In this document: positions 43,262 through 52,739 of the stretch, one piece after another
Numbering within the stretch: the stretch's first letter is position 1
Layout of the letters: every line of letters begins with the position of its first letter
Source of the DNA: CAUTYU01 sp963545205
GTDB lineage: Bacteria; Desulfobacterota; Desulfovibrionia; Desulfovibrionales; Desulfomicrobiaceae
DNA: 64,000 bases
Direction: 5' to 3'
NCBI GenBank assembly: GCA_963545205.1
Contig: CAUUHW010000001.1
Coordinates: 1 to 64,000, forward strand
The notes under the pieces: model-generated
The model's input: only the letters and a program-made list of their open reading frames with translations
What the model was told of the DNA's origin: nothing
Databases searched by the model: none
Made by a program: the position numbers and the translations under genes

Positions 43262-44422
43262 TTGGAAGCCGATATAGTTAAAGAACTGCCTGTCCGTCCA
43301 AAAATCCGCATCAGTTATTATGTTATTCCTATGAGTGATAGCAGGGTGCAGCTCCGTTCTGGCTCGGATGCCTTTCTTTTGCATGGAGAAACAGTGCAGG
43401 AATTGATACAGGAACTTTTCCCCCTGCTTGATGGTCAACATTCTGTGCAGAATATTTTAGAAAAGATGAAGGCCTATCCTCAGGAAACCATTGTCAATTT
43501 TTTATCCAAACTGACGCAAAGGCGGGTTGTGGAAGATGCTGCTTTGGAGCCGCCCCAGCCTGTCAGCAAGCAGGAACTTGACTGTCACGCTCCCCAGCTC
43601 ACTTATTTTTCGCATTATTCTGCCAATCCCTATGAACAACAGGCTAAACTGCGTCAGGCCACTGTTGCTGTCTGGGGGCTTGGTCCATTGGGAGGCCGGT
43701 TGGCAGTGTCCCTGGCCCGTGCTGGAGTGGGTAAAATCATGAGCCTGGATGACGTGCAGGTAACAGAAACTGACATTCAGCAGGGAGTGATTTTTACAAG
43801 CAAAGATTTGGGGCAGGCACGAATCAAAAGTCTGCCCAACCCAAACCAAGCAGGCATGTCGTACACCTGCTGGGAAGGTATTGAATGCAAGGTCGAATTC
43901 CCTGAAGACCTTGTCCCTTATCTGCAGCAGGTGGATTATCTGGCTGTTTGTCTGGAATCACCAAATCCACTGCTTTTGGAGCGAATAAATCAGGCCTGTC
44001 TGGATATTGGCCTGACCTGGACCTGGTGCGCTCTGGATGGGCATATAGCGACCATTGGGCCAACAGTTATTCCACGAGAACTGGCCTGCTGGAAATGTTA
44101 TGATTTGCGGGTCAAGGCCAATATTGACCATTACGAGGAATATCTGGCCTATGACAAGCATCTGCGCCAGAAGATTGAACAGCAGGTTTCTTTTGGCTAT
44201 TTAACCCCTGCCCTTGATATGCTGGCCGGATTTACAGCCACAGAAATTATCAAGGATATCAGCGGGCTTACACCGCCAACAACCTATGGTGCCCAGATTA
44301 GCTTTGATATGCTGACTACAGAGTTTGACCTGCATCCAGTTCTGAAGCTGCCCCGTTGTCCGGTTTGCAGCCGTTTAAAAGATCATGGCGCAATGATCCG
44401 TCCTTTTCTGGAGAGAGAGTAA
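43262..44422 (+). CDS. E1/ThiF-like cyclodehydratase partner protein with RRE domain
   Basis: A 386-residue partner of YcaO enzymes. Residues ~15-95 look like a winged-helix RiPP recognition element (VQLRSGSDAFLLHGETVQELIQELFPLLDGQ... NFLSKLTQRRVVED), which binds the leader. Then comes an E1-like Rossmann domain (ATVAVWGLGPLGGRLAVSLARAGVGKIMSLDDV) with two zinc-binding Cys pairs, ACWKC and RCPVC. Such proteins deliver the precursor to YcaO; they usually lack ubiquitin-E1 activity. The start is TTG behind GGAGGAA. Its stop overlaps the next ATG (TAATG), so it is cotranslated with the first YcaO. Confidence 0.9.
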   Translation: MEADIVKELPVRPKIRISYYVIPMSDSRVQLRSGSDAFLLHGETVQELIQELFPLLDGQHSVQNILEKMKAYPQETIVNFLSKLTQRRVVEDAALEPPQPVSKQELDCHAPQLTYFSHYSANPYEQQAKLRQATVAVWGLGPLGGRLAVSLARAGVGKIMSLDDVQVTETDIQQGVIFTSKDLGQARIKSLPNPNQAGMSYTCWEGIECKVEFPEDLVPYLQQVDYLAVCLESPNPLLLERINQACLDIGLTWTWCALDGHIATIGPTVIPRELACWKCYDLRVKANIDHYEEYLAYDKHLRQKIEQQVSFGYLTPALDMLAGFTATEIIKDISGLTPPTTYGAQISFDMLTTEFDLHPVLKLPRCPVCSRLKDHGAMIRPFLERE

Positions 44423-45804
44423 TGCTCTTTCCCTGCAACGCAAGAACAGTGGATATAGGGGAAAAACTTGTTGATCCCCGCACAGGTCCAATTAAGGCCC
44501 TTTCCTGTTTAATGAACGGGGCGCATGACCCAAAAGTTTTTATCACCATTACGGAAATCAGCCGTACTAGCCGCATTTCTCCTTTTCTGGGTGGTATCTC
44601 CAGTACAGGGGTAGGGCTGACAGCTGCTGAATCCAGAGGAGTTGCTCTGGGTGAGGCCATTGAAGATTATTGTGTAACTGTTGTGCCAGATGATCTTGTT
44701 TTTTCCAACTGGGAAAAGTTGGATCAAGCAGGATATCAAGCCCTGCATCCCAAAGACTATCCACTCTTTTCTGAGTGTCAGTATGTGCAAAAAGATTTTC
44801 CTTTTTCCCCTTTTACTGAACAAACTTTCTTGCGTTGGGCCAAAAGTCATTCTGTTTTTACAAATGAAGAAATCCTTGTTCCGGCAGCCTTAGTATATAC
44901 ATCTTACCAACCCCACAAAGAAGAACAGCTAATCTGTCCTACAATTTATGCTGGTACTGGTTGTGGACAAACAAAAGAGCAGGCTCTCATTGCGGCATTA
45001 TCCGAAGTTGTTGAGCGAGATGCCATGATGATCTGGTGGCTGAACCAGATGCCGCGTGAGCGGTGCCAACTTGTTCCTGGCTCTTGGTTCAGCCAAGTTT
45101 TGGATAAGCACTTGCATGCATCAAAACTCAAATTTGAGCTCTGGGACATCAGTACAGATATTAATATTCCCTGTTTTTTTGGTTTATTAACTGACCCCTA
45201 TAATAAAATTGTCAGCGGCGGTTTTGCCTGCCGCCTGAATCCCCAACTGACCGCGCTGAAAGCTTTGTATGAATCTCTGCAAAACCGGCTTGGCGTTCTT
45301 AGTCTGAAACAGGGAACGGGAGTAGAGGAGCTGAATAAACGTATTGGTTTGGAAGTTTTGTATCAGCCAGACCTGAACGAACATTTTGCCTCTGCAGGTC
45401 AGGCCAATTTTAGCGCAATGACTCAACTGAATATGAACTTGCAGTTTTATGCTGACCCAAAAAATATGCACTATCTGGATACAATCCGTTCCTGCCAGGA
45501 AGAAGTATTGTTGCCAGATAGCCATGAAGATCCGCGCAAGGATGATCCCGCACAGATTCTGGCAGCCTATCTGCAAATATTAAAAGCAAAAAAACAGGAA
45601 ATCCTATGTGTGGATATTACCCTGCCAGATATGCGTGAGCTGGGTTTTATTGTACTTCGGGTTCTGGTTCCGGGTCTTGTTCCCAACAGTGTAACAGCTT
45701 GGCCTTATCTGGGCAATTCTCGTTTGTATGAGGTGCCCCCAAAATTGGGGTTTCCTCAAAAAAATGAATCTGAGCTTTGTCCCGCTCCCATGCCCTATGG
45801 ATGA
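44422..45804 (+). CDS. YcaO-family cyclodehydratase (stand-alone, first copy)
   Basis: A 460-residue YcaO enzyme that uses ATP to activate a peptide backbone amide so that a Cys, Ser or Thr side chain can cyclise to an azoline. ATP/Mg-binding segments are TAAESRGVALGEAIEDYC and GCGQTKEQALIAALSEVVERDAMMIWWL, with the conserved Glu residues. It ends PAPMPYG, which contains the PxPxP motif typical of azoline-forming YcaO proteins. The ATG at 44422 is chosen over the longer frame because it overlaps the upstream stop. The stop overlaps the start of the second YcaO. Confidence 0.92.
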   Translation: MLFPCNARTVDIGEKLVDPRTGPIKALSCLMNGAHDPKVFITITEISRTSRISPFLGGISSTGVGLTAAESRGVALGEAIEDYCVTVVPDDLVFSNWEKLDQAGYQALHPKDYPLFSECQYVQKDFPFSPFTEQTFLRWAKSHSVFTNEEILVPAALVYTSYQPHKEEQLICPTIYAGTGCGQTKEQALIAALSEVVERDAMMIWWLNQMPRERCQLVPGSWFSQVLDKHLHASKLKFELWDISTDINIPCFFGLLTDPYNKIVSGGFACRLNPQLTALKALYESLQNRLGVLSLKQGTGVEELNKRIGLEVLYQPDLNEHFASAGQANFSAMTQLNMNLQFYADPKNMHYLDTIRSCQEEVLLPDSHEDPRKDDPAQILAAYLQILKAKKQEILCVDITLPDMRELGFIVLRVLVPGLVPNSVTAWPYLGNSRLYEVPPKLGFPQKNESELCPAPMPYG

Positions 45805-47152
45805 AAATATGGTACACAAGTTGATAAGTTCGAAAACAGGGATAATCAAGCATATCAATTCTCTCATGCGTAACGCGGACCAGCCTCGTTTGCAGTACAT
45901 GGTCAGCACGATGTGTGACAGTAGCCGTTTTTGTCCGCAGCAAAATGATTATGGAGCAACAGGAGTGGCCCTGGACCAGATATCTGCTTGGTGGTCGGCC
46001 CTGGGAGAAGGTGTTGAACGCTATTGCGCTGTGTTTTCTGATATGCATGAACAGTGTTTTGCTTCCTATTCTCAATTGCAGAAAACTGGAATGCAGGCCC
46101 TGCCCCCAGATGATTTTTGTCTGTTCAGTGAAGCTCAATACCAGGACAACAATTTCAGATATGAAAAGCCAGACAAGGATATCATGCTGAGCTGGATAAA
46201 AGGGGCAACCCTGCCTGATAGTGCAGCTTGTTATATCCCATCAGCCTTGGTTTTTAATGGTTATCAGGAACAGGCAGGAGAAAAAAGAATTGTGCCTAAT
46301 ATTCATCCTGGCATGGCTTGTGGGGTAGATCTGAATCAAGCTGTTTTGGCAGCTTTATTTGAGATTATTGAACGGGATTCCATGATGGTCTGGTGGCTGA
46401 ACAAGCTGCCAATGCCAAGCATAACAGTCCCTACGCAAAACAGATTGCACAACATCATTGCCCATAACTTTCCGGTAATAGATAAAAAAAATATAGAATT
46501 GTCCTTTATCTGGCTCAGAAACGATCTGGATGTTCCAGTTGTATTCTGTTTGCTTGTGGACTCAAAATCCGAGGTTGTGAGTGGCGGTTGCGCAGCTCGT
46601 CTGAATCCTGAACAGGCTCTGTTCAAGGCTTTTTGTGAGGCAACTCAAACTTGGCTGCTCAGCTTAGATCTCAAGCGGGGAGAGAAAAGCAATGTTGTTG
46701 GGCTGGCCCAGAATGATCTGTTTCCCAAGGCAATGGTCTGTCCAACAGGAGAGTATGTTGCTGGTACACATATCTTTCATAATCTGAGTTTTTATAGCGA
46801 CCCAACACATTGGGATATTTTGGATTTTATCCGTAAACCAGCGCAAAAAATATTGCTGCCTGACATGCCTGTATTCGCAGGAGGGGCAAAAAAGAGTCTG
46901 GATTTTATTCTGCGCCAACTGCAAAAAAGCCAGGTGAAGCCTCCTGTGGTTGTTGACCTGACCTCGTCTGATATTGTTGAGATAGGATTATGGGTAGTGC
47001 GGGTCTTTATCCCAGGTATGGTGCCCAATACTCCCACCTTGTATCCGCCTTTAGGCTTGAAGCGGTTGCATGAGCTGCCCGCAATTTTGGGATACAATCT
47101 GAAACAAACAAACAATCAAACATGGAATCTGGCACCGTTGCCTTATTCCTGA
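45797..47152 (+). CDS. YcaO-family cyclodehydratase (stand-alone, second copy)
   Basis: A YcaO paralogue of the preceding protein, 451 residues from the ATG at 45797, which overlaps the previous stop by 8 nt (ATGGATGA); an ATG at 45764 would give 462 residues and aligns slightly better in length, but neither has a clear ribosome site. ATP-binding segments are GVALDQISAWWSALGEGVERYCA and ACGVDLNQAVLAALFEIIERDSMMVWWLNKLP. The C-terminus is LAPLPYS, a reduced version of the PxPxP tail. Having two similar enzymes back to back suggests different residues or steps in the same core, or a heteromeric enzyme. Confidence 0.9.
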   Translation: MDENMVHKLISSKTGIIKHINSLMRNADQPRLQYMVSTMCDSSRFCPQQNDYGATGVALDQISAWWSALGEGVERYCAVFSDMHEQCFASYSQLQKTGMQALPPDDFCLFSEAQYQDNNFRYEKPDKDIMLSWIKGATLPDSAACYIPSALVFNGYQEQAGEKRIVPNIHPGMACGVDLNQAVLAALFEIIERDSMMVWWLNKLPMPSITVPTQNRLHNIIAHNFPVIDKKNIELSFIWLRNDLDVPVVFCLLVDSKSEVVSGGCAARLNPEQALFKAFCEATQTWLLSLDLKRGEKSNVVGLAQNDLFPKAMVCPTGEYVAGTHIFHNLSFYSDPTHWDILDFIRKPAQKILLPDMPVFAGGAKKSLDFILRQLQKSQVKPPVVVDLTSSDIVEIGLWVVRVFIPGMVPNTPTLYPPLGLKRLHELPAILGYNLKQTNNQTWNLAPLPYS

Positions 47153-47167
47153 ACTCATGGAGGTTAC

Positions 47168-49483
47168 ATGACTGATACATTTATTCCCTATATCAATCCC
47201 TGTCTTTCAGTTTTGACAGAAGATAGTAAGTTGAAGGCTGTATCCATTAATGGCAAGATTAAAAAATTACAATGCAACAAGGCGTTATTTGATTCTATTC
47301 TCGCAAGTATTGATGGTCAGACTTCACTTTCTGATCTCATAGCCTTTCACAGCCAGATATATTCTGCTTCTGCCATAGAACGTTTTTTGAAAACCCTGAT
47401 CCAGGCAGAAGTACTGTTAGATAAACATACAGCAGAAAAAAGCAGTTTTTTAAATATTGAGTTCCAGGACTCTATACAATCTCCTCTGATTATTGGACAG
47501 GGGAAAATTTACACTGCTGTCCTAGATTTCACAGCCCAGGTGAGTCTCTTGCCTTTTAAAAATGCTCTGTTCTGGGAGACTGCAGAGCAAGAAAATATTG
47601 CGTACAACCAACTTGTACAGGCTTTTTGGGGTAAATTGCGCGAAGCAGGACCTGCGCTTGTTATTGCCTGCCCAGACCAAGCTGGCCAAAAATGGCTGGC
47701 AGCCTTGAATGCAGCCTGCCTGGAACTGCGTGTCCCGTTGCTTTTTGCTTATTCCAATGGTCAGGATCTGATTATAGGGCCAACAGTTATTCCCTGGAAA
47801 ACTCCCTGTTACGCTTGTTTGCTCCAGCATCGTTTGAATTTTATGGCAACAAACAGTTCCCTGCAACTCGACTGGGAAGAAATGCTGGAACTGGGTGAAG
47901 CTTGGCCTCTGCCAGCAGGGGAACTGGTACAAGGGACTGTTGCCTGGGCAGCCAGCCTTATTGTGGCTGAAGCCGCTAAAATACTACAAGGCACAATCTG
48001 CCCCACCTATATTAAGCGTCAGGTCAAAATTCCCTTGTCAGGTCATTACGAAACAACAAAAATAACGTTTTCTACGCTCACAAGCTGCCCAACATGTGCG
48101 GGAATGAATAAAAACAAATTTGTCATTGGCCGCCCTGCTCATCTTGCTCCGCCAGAACATATTATTTTGAGCTTGAAAGATTCAAAAGCAAAGCATAGTG
48201 ACGGGGGGTTACGCAATCATACCGCCCAGGAAGCAAAAGATCTTTTAACTCAGGCCATGGACAAACTTGGCGTATCAGCCAGGGTTAAACCAATACATTC
48301 AAGTCCCTTGGATACGGTTTTGCCTTCTTTTGGTTCAGAGGTTGACGCATTTTACCATAAGGATTTTCCTTTTATTATTGAGAGAAAAAATCATTGGGGT
48401 AAGGGTGTCAGCCAGGAACAGGCCTTTCTATCTGGTGGATTTGAGTTGTTTGAAAGAATAAGTGCTGAATATTATGGCGATATTGAAATGATCAGGGCCT
48501 GTTATAGCGAAGTGCAGGACATCGCCATTGATGTCAAAGCCCAGATTGGGACAGTTTATTGTGATCATGGGCTTGAACCTTTTACTGATGATGCTGAAAT
48601 TGATTGGGTCTGGGGCTACTCACTGACACAGAAAAAACCGCTTCTAGTTCCAGCCTTTATGGTCTATCTAAATTGTTTAGAGCCTTTTAAGGGGGTATTT
48701 TATCCAAACTCTTCCGGTGGACTGGCGGCTGGAACAACAATTGAAGACGCTTTGCTCCAGGGATTATATGAAACAGTTGAACATGATGCCTGGATGATTT
48801 ATCAGGCTAACGCTATTACTCCTCCAACTCTTGAAATCAGTTCCATCCCAGATGCTCAAACGCATTCTCTTATTAAGAAGATAGAAGGCTCTGGCTATCA
48901 AGTCATTATTAAATATTTACAAAATGATTTAAACATTCCTGTTTTCAAGACCTGGCTCCTGAATGAAAAAGACTATGTTGACTTTGGATTTTGTGGATAT
49001 GGAGCAAATTTAGATCCTCTTATTGCCATGAATCGTTCTATAACTGAGTCAAAGCTCGGGACTCCAAATTATCAACCACAAAAAAATTATTCTTTTCCCC
49101 ACATAAAGAATTCGAATATTTTTTCTTGCAGGAGTTCTATATTTTACTTGCATCATTTTCTTAAAACAGAGATTTGGAAACAAAGTCCAACTATACAATT
49201 TTCTGATATAAAAAATATGTCAACAGGAAATGTTGTCAGTGATATAGAGCAAGGTACAAAGTTGTTGAAAAAAAATATACCCGAATCTGATATCATTGTG
49301 GTCGATCTCACAAGGAAAGAATTTAATGTTCCTGTTGTGAGAGTTATAGTTTCTGGTCTTCAGAACTGTTTTGAGCCTATTCAATGCGCAAAAGAGAGGC
49401 TGTTTGATCTTCCTAAAAAGATAGGAATAACTAACGATAGGAAAGAATATAAAAAACTTTATACCGGTCAATATCCACATTAG
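47168..49483 (+). CDS. Fused E1/ThiF-like and YcaO cyclodehydratase (third YcaO)
   Basis: A 771-residue fusion. The N-terminal ~80 residues resemble an RRE (LTEDSKLKAVSINGKIKKLQCNK... IERFLKTLIQAEVLLD); residues ~85-330 form an E1-like domain with Cys pairs CYAC and SCPTC; residues ~370-771 are a YcaO domain with HWGKGVSQEQAFLSGGFELFERIS and GLAAGTTIEDALLQGLYETVEHDAWMIYQ. It ends YTGQYPH and lacks the PxPxP tail. The last third is more AT-rich than the rest. A GGAGG site precedes the ATG. It may install a second type of cycle or serve as a helper. Confidence 0.9.
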   Translation: MTDTFIPYINPCLSVLTEDSKLKAVSINGKIKKLQCNKALFDSILASIDGQTSLSDLIAFHSQIYSASAIERFLKTLIQAEVLLDKHTAEKSSFLNIEFQDSIQSPLIIGQGKIYTAVLDFTAQVSLLPFKNALFWETAEQENIAYNQLVQAFWGKLREAGPALVIACPDQAGQKWLAALNAACLELRVPLLFAYSNGQDLIIGPTVIPWKTPCYACLLQHRLNFMATNSSLQLDWEEMLELGEAWPLPAGELVQGTVAWAASLIVAEAAKILQGTICPTYIKRQVKIPLSGHYETTKITFSTLTSCPTCAGMNKNKFVIGRPAHLAPPEHIILSLKDSKAKHSDGGLRNHTAQEAKDLLTQAMDKLGVSARVKPIHSSPLDTVLPSFGSEVDAFYHKDFPFIIERKNHWGKGVSQEQAFLSGGFELFERISAEYYGDIEMIRACYSEVQDIAIDVKAQIGTVYCDHGLEPFTDDAEIDWVWGYSLTQKKPLLVPAFMVYLNCLEPFKGVFYPNSSGGLAAGTTIEDALLQGLYETVEHDAWMIYQANAITPPTLEISSIPDAQTHSLIKKIEGSGYQVIIKYLQNDLNIPVFKTWLLNEKDYVDFGFCGYGANLDPLIAMNRSITESKLGTPNYQPQKNYSFPHIKNSNIFSCRSSIFYLHHFLKTEIWKQSPTIQFSDIKNMSTGNVVSDIEQGTKLLKKNIPESDIIVVDLTRKEFNVPVVRVIVSGLQNCFEPIQCAKERLFDLPKKIGITNDRKEYKKLYTGQYPH

Positions 49484-49543
49484 GAATACAGTTATTTATC
49501 ATTTTTTATAATAAACAAATAACTTCAATCTAAGGAGAAAAAA

Positions 49544-51514
49544 ATGAGTGTCTGGTCAAAGTTATTATTTCCCTTTATAATACTATGTTATACAGTATCT
49601 GCTTTTGCTGCTGATAAGGAAAAAGAACAGGCAAAAGTAATATTGGATGAGATTGTGGTCACCGCCACAAAAACAGCAATCAAAATCAGAGATGTGCCGG
49701 CAGCGGTAAATGTTGTCTCTGATGAAGATATTGAACTTCGTGCTAATACAGATAATTTTATTGATACCATCAGCACCCTTCCCGGAGTGACAGTTGTAAG
49801 AGGAGGAATGTCGGATACTTTAAGTATTCGCGGTATGAATCCTTCTATTCTTGTTAACGGGAGGGACATGAATTTTTTTGCTTCTTTGACTGGACCTGAA
49901 CAGATAGGAATGGGTTCCATCGAACGAATTGAGGTTATAAAAGGGCCGCAGGCTGCTATTTATGGAGCAAAAGCAGTCTCTGGTGTCGTAAACATTATCC
50001 AAAAAAAGGGGGATGCCAATAATCCCTTTGGAGAAATACGCGGATTTTTGGGACAGGGAGATGAATATAGTTTTGGTGCAAGTCTTGGTGGTGGAATTGA
50101 TAAATTTTCTTATTTTCTGGACATGACCCTTGCAGAACAAGACAAATATGAAACTCCAAAGGGAGATATTTCCTACATGGATTCTGACCGTACAAATATT
50201 TTGGGCCGTTTTGACTATGCTTTTTTCGAAAACCACGAACTGACCTTTGATTTTTCCCATAATCGTTCCAAAAAAACTGTGGGGGGAGATGGATATTATT
50301 ATTTTCGGTCTGAATGGAATAATTTGTACGGCTTTGAATCAATATACCAAGGTGGGGGGGTGACCTATAATGGAAAATTTTCAGATTTTTTTTCTTTGTA
50401 CGCCAACTTTGGACTGGGAAAACAAGAATATGAACTGATAACGGGCATGCCCAATTATGAGCCAGAGCATTTTTTGAACAAAGAGAACGAAACCTTTTAT
50501 AAAGAAGACGTATTACAGGGAGAAATACGGGGAACTGCAAACCTGTTTTCTGATGACAAACTGCGTCTGATTGCCGGGTTACAATACAAAAAAATGGACC
50601 TTGATGGAAATTCTAAAAGGACTGTGGGTGGAACAAAAGTACCCTTTTTTGTTTGGGATGTGAGCGAAAAGTACATAGCTCCTTACACTCAACTGGAATT
50701 CAAACCTGTGCCCTACTTGTTGATGGTGGCAGGTATTCGTTATGATGATTATAAAAGTGCAGGCAAAAAATATTCTGCCACAAGTCCGAATGTTGGTCTT
50801 TCTTTGTTTCCTTTCGCTGGTAGAGATTATGATTGGACAACCCTTTGGGGGTCTTACAGTAAAGGGTTTCGTACTCCTGGCGCACCAGCGAGATTTCTGC
50901 CTAGTTTTCTCGGCGGAAACCCTGACCTTGAACCAGAGAAGTCCAAGGGGTGGGAAATTGGTTTGAAACAGCGTATCAGCAAATGGGCAAATATTGAAAC
51001 CAGCTATTTTGAAACCGATTATACGAATTTGATTTTTCTGAAATCCTTAGGCCCTAATGAATGGTTGTTTGTAAATGAGGCTGAATCCACATTCAAGGGG
51101 TATGAGTTGTTGGCAGAATTCTATCCTGTGGATTGGCTGATTCTTCATTTTGGCTATACCAATATGGACAAGGAAGATGCCAAAAGCGGGAAAAAACTCT
51201 ATGGAACGCCAGACCTGGTCTTCCAATATGGGTTGACCATTCCTGATTTCTATGGATTTTCTTTTTCCCTCTGGGGAAGCCAATATAAAGATTTTAAGTT
51301 CAGAAAAGGTATGAGCCATCCTTCAGAAAATGCAAGTATTTGGAACGCAAAAGCCAAGTATCATTGGAATATTACAGAGCGTATTCTTTTTGAACCTTTT
51401 GTCTCTGTGGAAAATCTTTCTGATGAAACATACTATACTCTCGTAGCTGGTGAAGTCGGAATTATGGAAGGGCGTACATGGAATATGGGCGCAAATCTGC
51501 GAATGGATTTTTAG
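49544..51514 (+). CDS. TonB-dependent outer-membrane receptor
   Basis: A 656-residue outer-membrane receptor. A Sec signal (LLFPFIILCYTVSAFA) is followed by a TonB box-like LDEIVVTATKTA, a plug domain (LPGVTVVRGGMSDTLSIRGMNPSILVNGRDM... IERIEVIKGPQAAIYGAKAVSGVVNIIQKK) and a 22-strand barrel ending in the aromatic MGANLRMDF. Such receptors import metal-chelate complexes, cobalamin, haem or small peptides using TonB energy. It starts 60 nt after the fused YcaO gene with a TAAGGAG site, and a terminator follows it. Uptake of the cluster's own product is the natural inference. Confidence 0.93.
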   Translation: MSVWSKLLFPFIILCYTVSAFAADKEKEQAKVILDEIVVTATKTAIKIRDVPAAVNVVSDEDIELRANTDNFIDTISTLPGVTVVRGGMSDTLSIRGMNPSILVNGRDMNFFASLTGPEQIGMGSIERIEVIKGPQAAIYGAKAVSGVVNIIQKKGDANNPFGEIRGFLGQGDEYSFGASLGGGIDKFSYFLDMTLAEQDKYETPKGDISYMDSDRTNILGRFDYAFFENHELTFDFSHNRSKKTVGGDGYYYFRSEWNNLYGFESIYQGGGVTYNGKFSDFFSLYANFGLGKQEYELITGMPNYEPEHFLNKENETFYKEDVLQGEIRGTANLFSDDKLRLIAGLQYKKMDLDGNSKRTVGGTKVPFFVWDVSEKYIAPYTQLEFKPVPYLLMVAGIRYDDYKSAGKKYSATSPNVGLSLFPFAGRDYDWTTLWGSYSKGFRTPGAPARFLPSFLGGNPDLEPEKSKGWEIGLKQRISKWANIETSYFETDYTNLIFLKSLGPNEWLFVNEAESTFKGYELLAEFYPVDWLILHFGYTNMDKEDAKSGKKLYGTPDLVFQYGLTIPDFYGFSFSLWGSQYKDFKFRKGMSHPSENASIWNAKAKYHWNITERILFEPFVSVENLSDETYYTLVAGEVGIMEGRTWNMGANLRMDF

Positions 51515-51529
51515 CCTTATCGAAATATT

Positions 51530-51567
51530 TTTTGTCAGGTCTCTGTTTTGAAGCCTGACAAAATTTT
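51530..51567 (+). terminator. Terminator after the TonB receptor gene
   Basis: A 10-bp stem TTTTGTCAGG/CCTGACAAAA with a 14-nt loop and a TTTTAT tail, 15 nt past the receptor stop. It should limit, but may not fully block, transcription into the DUF4198 gene. Confidence 0.8.
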
Positions 51568-51596
51568 ATACATAAATGAACAATAAGGATTTTATT

Positions 51597-52496
51597 ATGC
51601 AAAAAAAGTTTTTTATAACAGTGCTTGTCCTTTTATTTTTCTTTTCCAATTCTGCTTTTGCTCATCATTTTTATGTGAGCGTCACAGAATCCATGGCTCA
51701 TGCTCCGGGCAGTATTGTCACCAATATCGGCTGGGGGCATGGGTTGCCTTTTGATGATTTTTGTCCGGGCGATATGCTTTCGTCGTATTCCGTTTATGAC
51801 CCGGATTTGAAAAAAATGGATTTTCCCTTTGATGCAAATGCCAACAAGGGAGCAGAAGGCAACATGGGGAAGGAAGTTCCTCATTTTCCCGGAGGAACGA
51901 TGTTGCCCGGGGATATGTATGTCCGAAAATTATTTTTTAAGAAAAATGCTCCTCAAGGAACATATCAAGTCGCAGCAAAGATGAAAAAAACTCAATTTTC
52001 GCTTTGGATAGATCAAAAAGGGCGACAAAAATGGGGACATACTTATCTGAATGATATAAAAGAGTTTAAAAAGATTCTGCTCTGTCTGAATTTTCAATCC
52101 TTTGCCAAATCGTTTGTTACGGTCGGCAAATGGGCAGAACCCAAGCCGTTGGGACATGACCTTGAACTGATTCCGCTCACGGATTTGTCTCAGGTAAAAG
52201 TGGGCGATGAGGTTGTTTTCAAGGTCTTGCTGCTGGGAAAACCTGTACAGCAAAATATGGAAGGGTTACCGGACTTGAAAGTCTTTGGTGAACATTACGG
52301 AGCAGATGGCTCTCATTGTTTGCGAGGTGCAATTTTTAACGGTATTGCCAAAATTCGAGTTACAGCTCCTGGTCGCTGGTTGGCAGTGGTTGATATTCGT
52401 AAACCCGTCAACAAGGAAAACGGTCCTAAGGAACTCATCGGCAAGGCTTTGACAACAGGCTATAATGCTTCGGCCACCTTTTTTGTACGCCCCTGA
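51597..52496 (+). CDS. DUF4198 family periplasmic protein
   Basis: A 299-residue exported protein with signal peptide MQKKFFITVLVLLFFFSNSAFA and a mature part starting HHFYVSVTES; the N-terminal histidines recall metal-binding NikK/CbiK-like proteins. The domain continues through GWGHGLPFDDF, GGTMLPGDMYVRKLFF and the C-terminal beta-rich SQVKVGDEVVFKVLLLGKP. DUF4198 members are periplasmic or membrane-attached and often lie beside nickel/cobalt importers or TonB receptors. I choose the ATG at 51597 with an AAGGA site, not the upstream one at 51576. It is the intact relative of the broken gene at 37847. Confidence 0.85.
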   Translation: MQKKFFITVLVLLFFFSNSAFAHHFYVSVTESMAHAPGSIVTNIGWGHGLPFDDFCPGDMLSSYSVYDPDLKKMDFPFDANANKGAEGNMGKEVPHFPGGTMLPGDMYVRKLFFKKNAPQGTYQVAAKMKKTQFSLWIDQKGRQKWGHTYLNDIKEFKKILLCLNFQSFAKSFVTVGKWAEPKPLGHDLELIPLTDLSQVKVGDEVVFKVLLLGKPVQQNMEGLPDLKVFGEHYGADGSHCLRGAIFNGIAKIRVTAPGRWLAVVDIRKPVNKENGPKELIGKALTTGYNASATFFVRP

Positions 52497-52739
52497 TTCG
52501 CTGTAAAAGCAAACCACTACAACATCAGCCCATCCCTCCTGTGGCCTTTGCACTGTACTTCTTTCTGGATGAGCCGGGCATTGCCACGGGGGGGGGGATT
52601 TCTCCCCGTCGAGTTTCAAGGAAACCACATTTTGAAAGGACTCCGCCAGATCATTTTCAGGTATTGACTCATATCCTCAGAAAATACAGTATTCAAATAG
52701 TGTTATCTTTCATTGTAGTCAAAGAGGAGATACAACGAG

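Noticed and set aside
52497..52739. Possible small gene after the DUF4198 gene
   Set aside because: Only short frames, a long G-run and no ribosome site before 52720; it reads as spacer.
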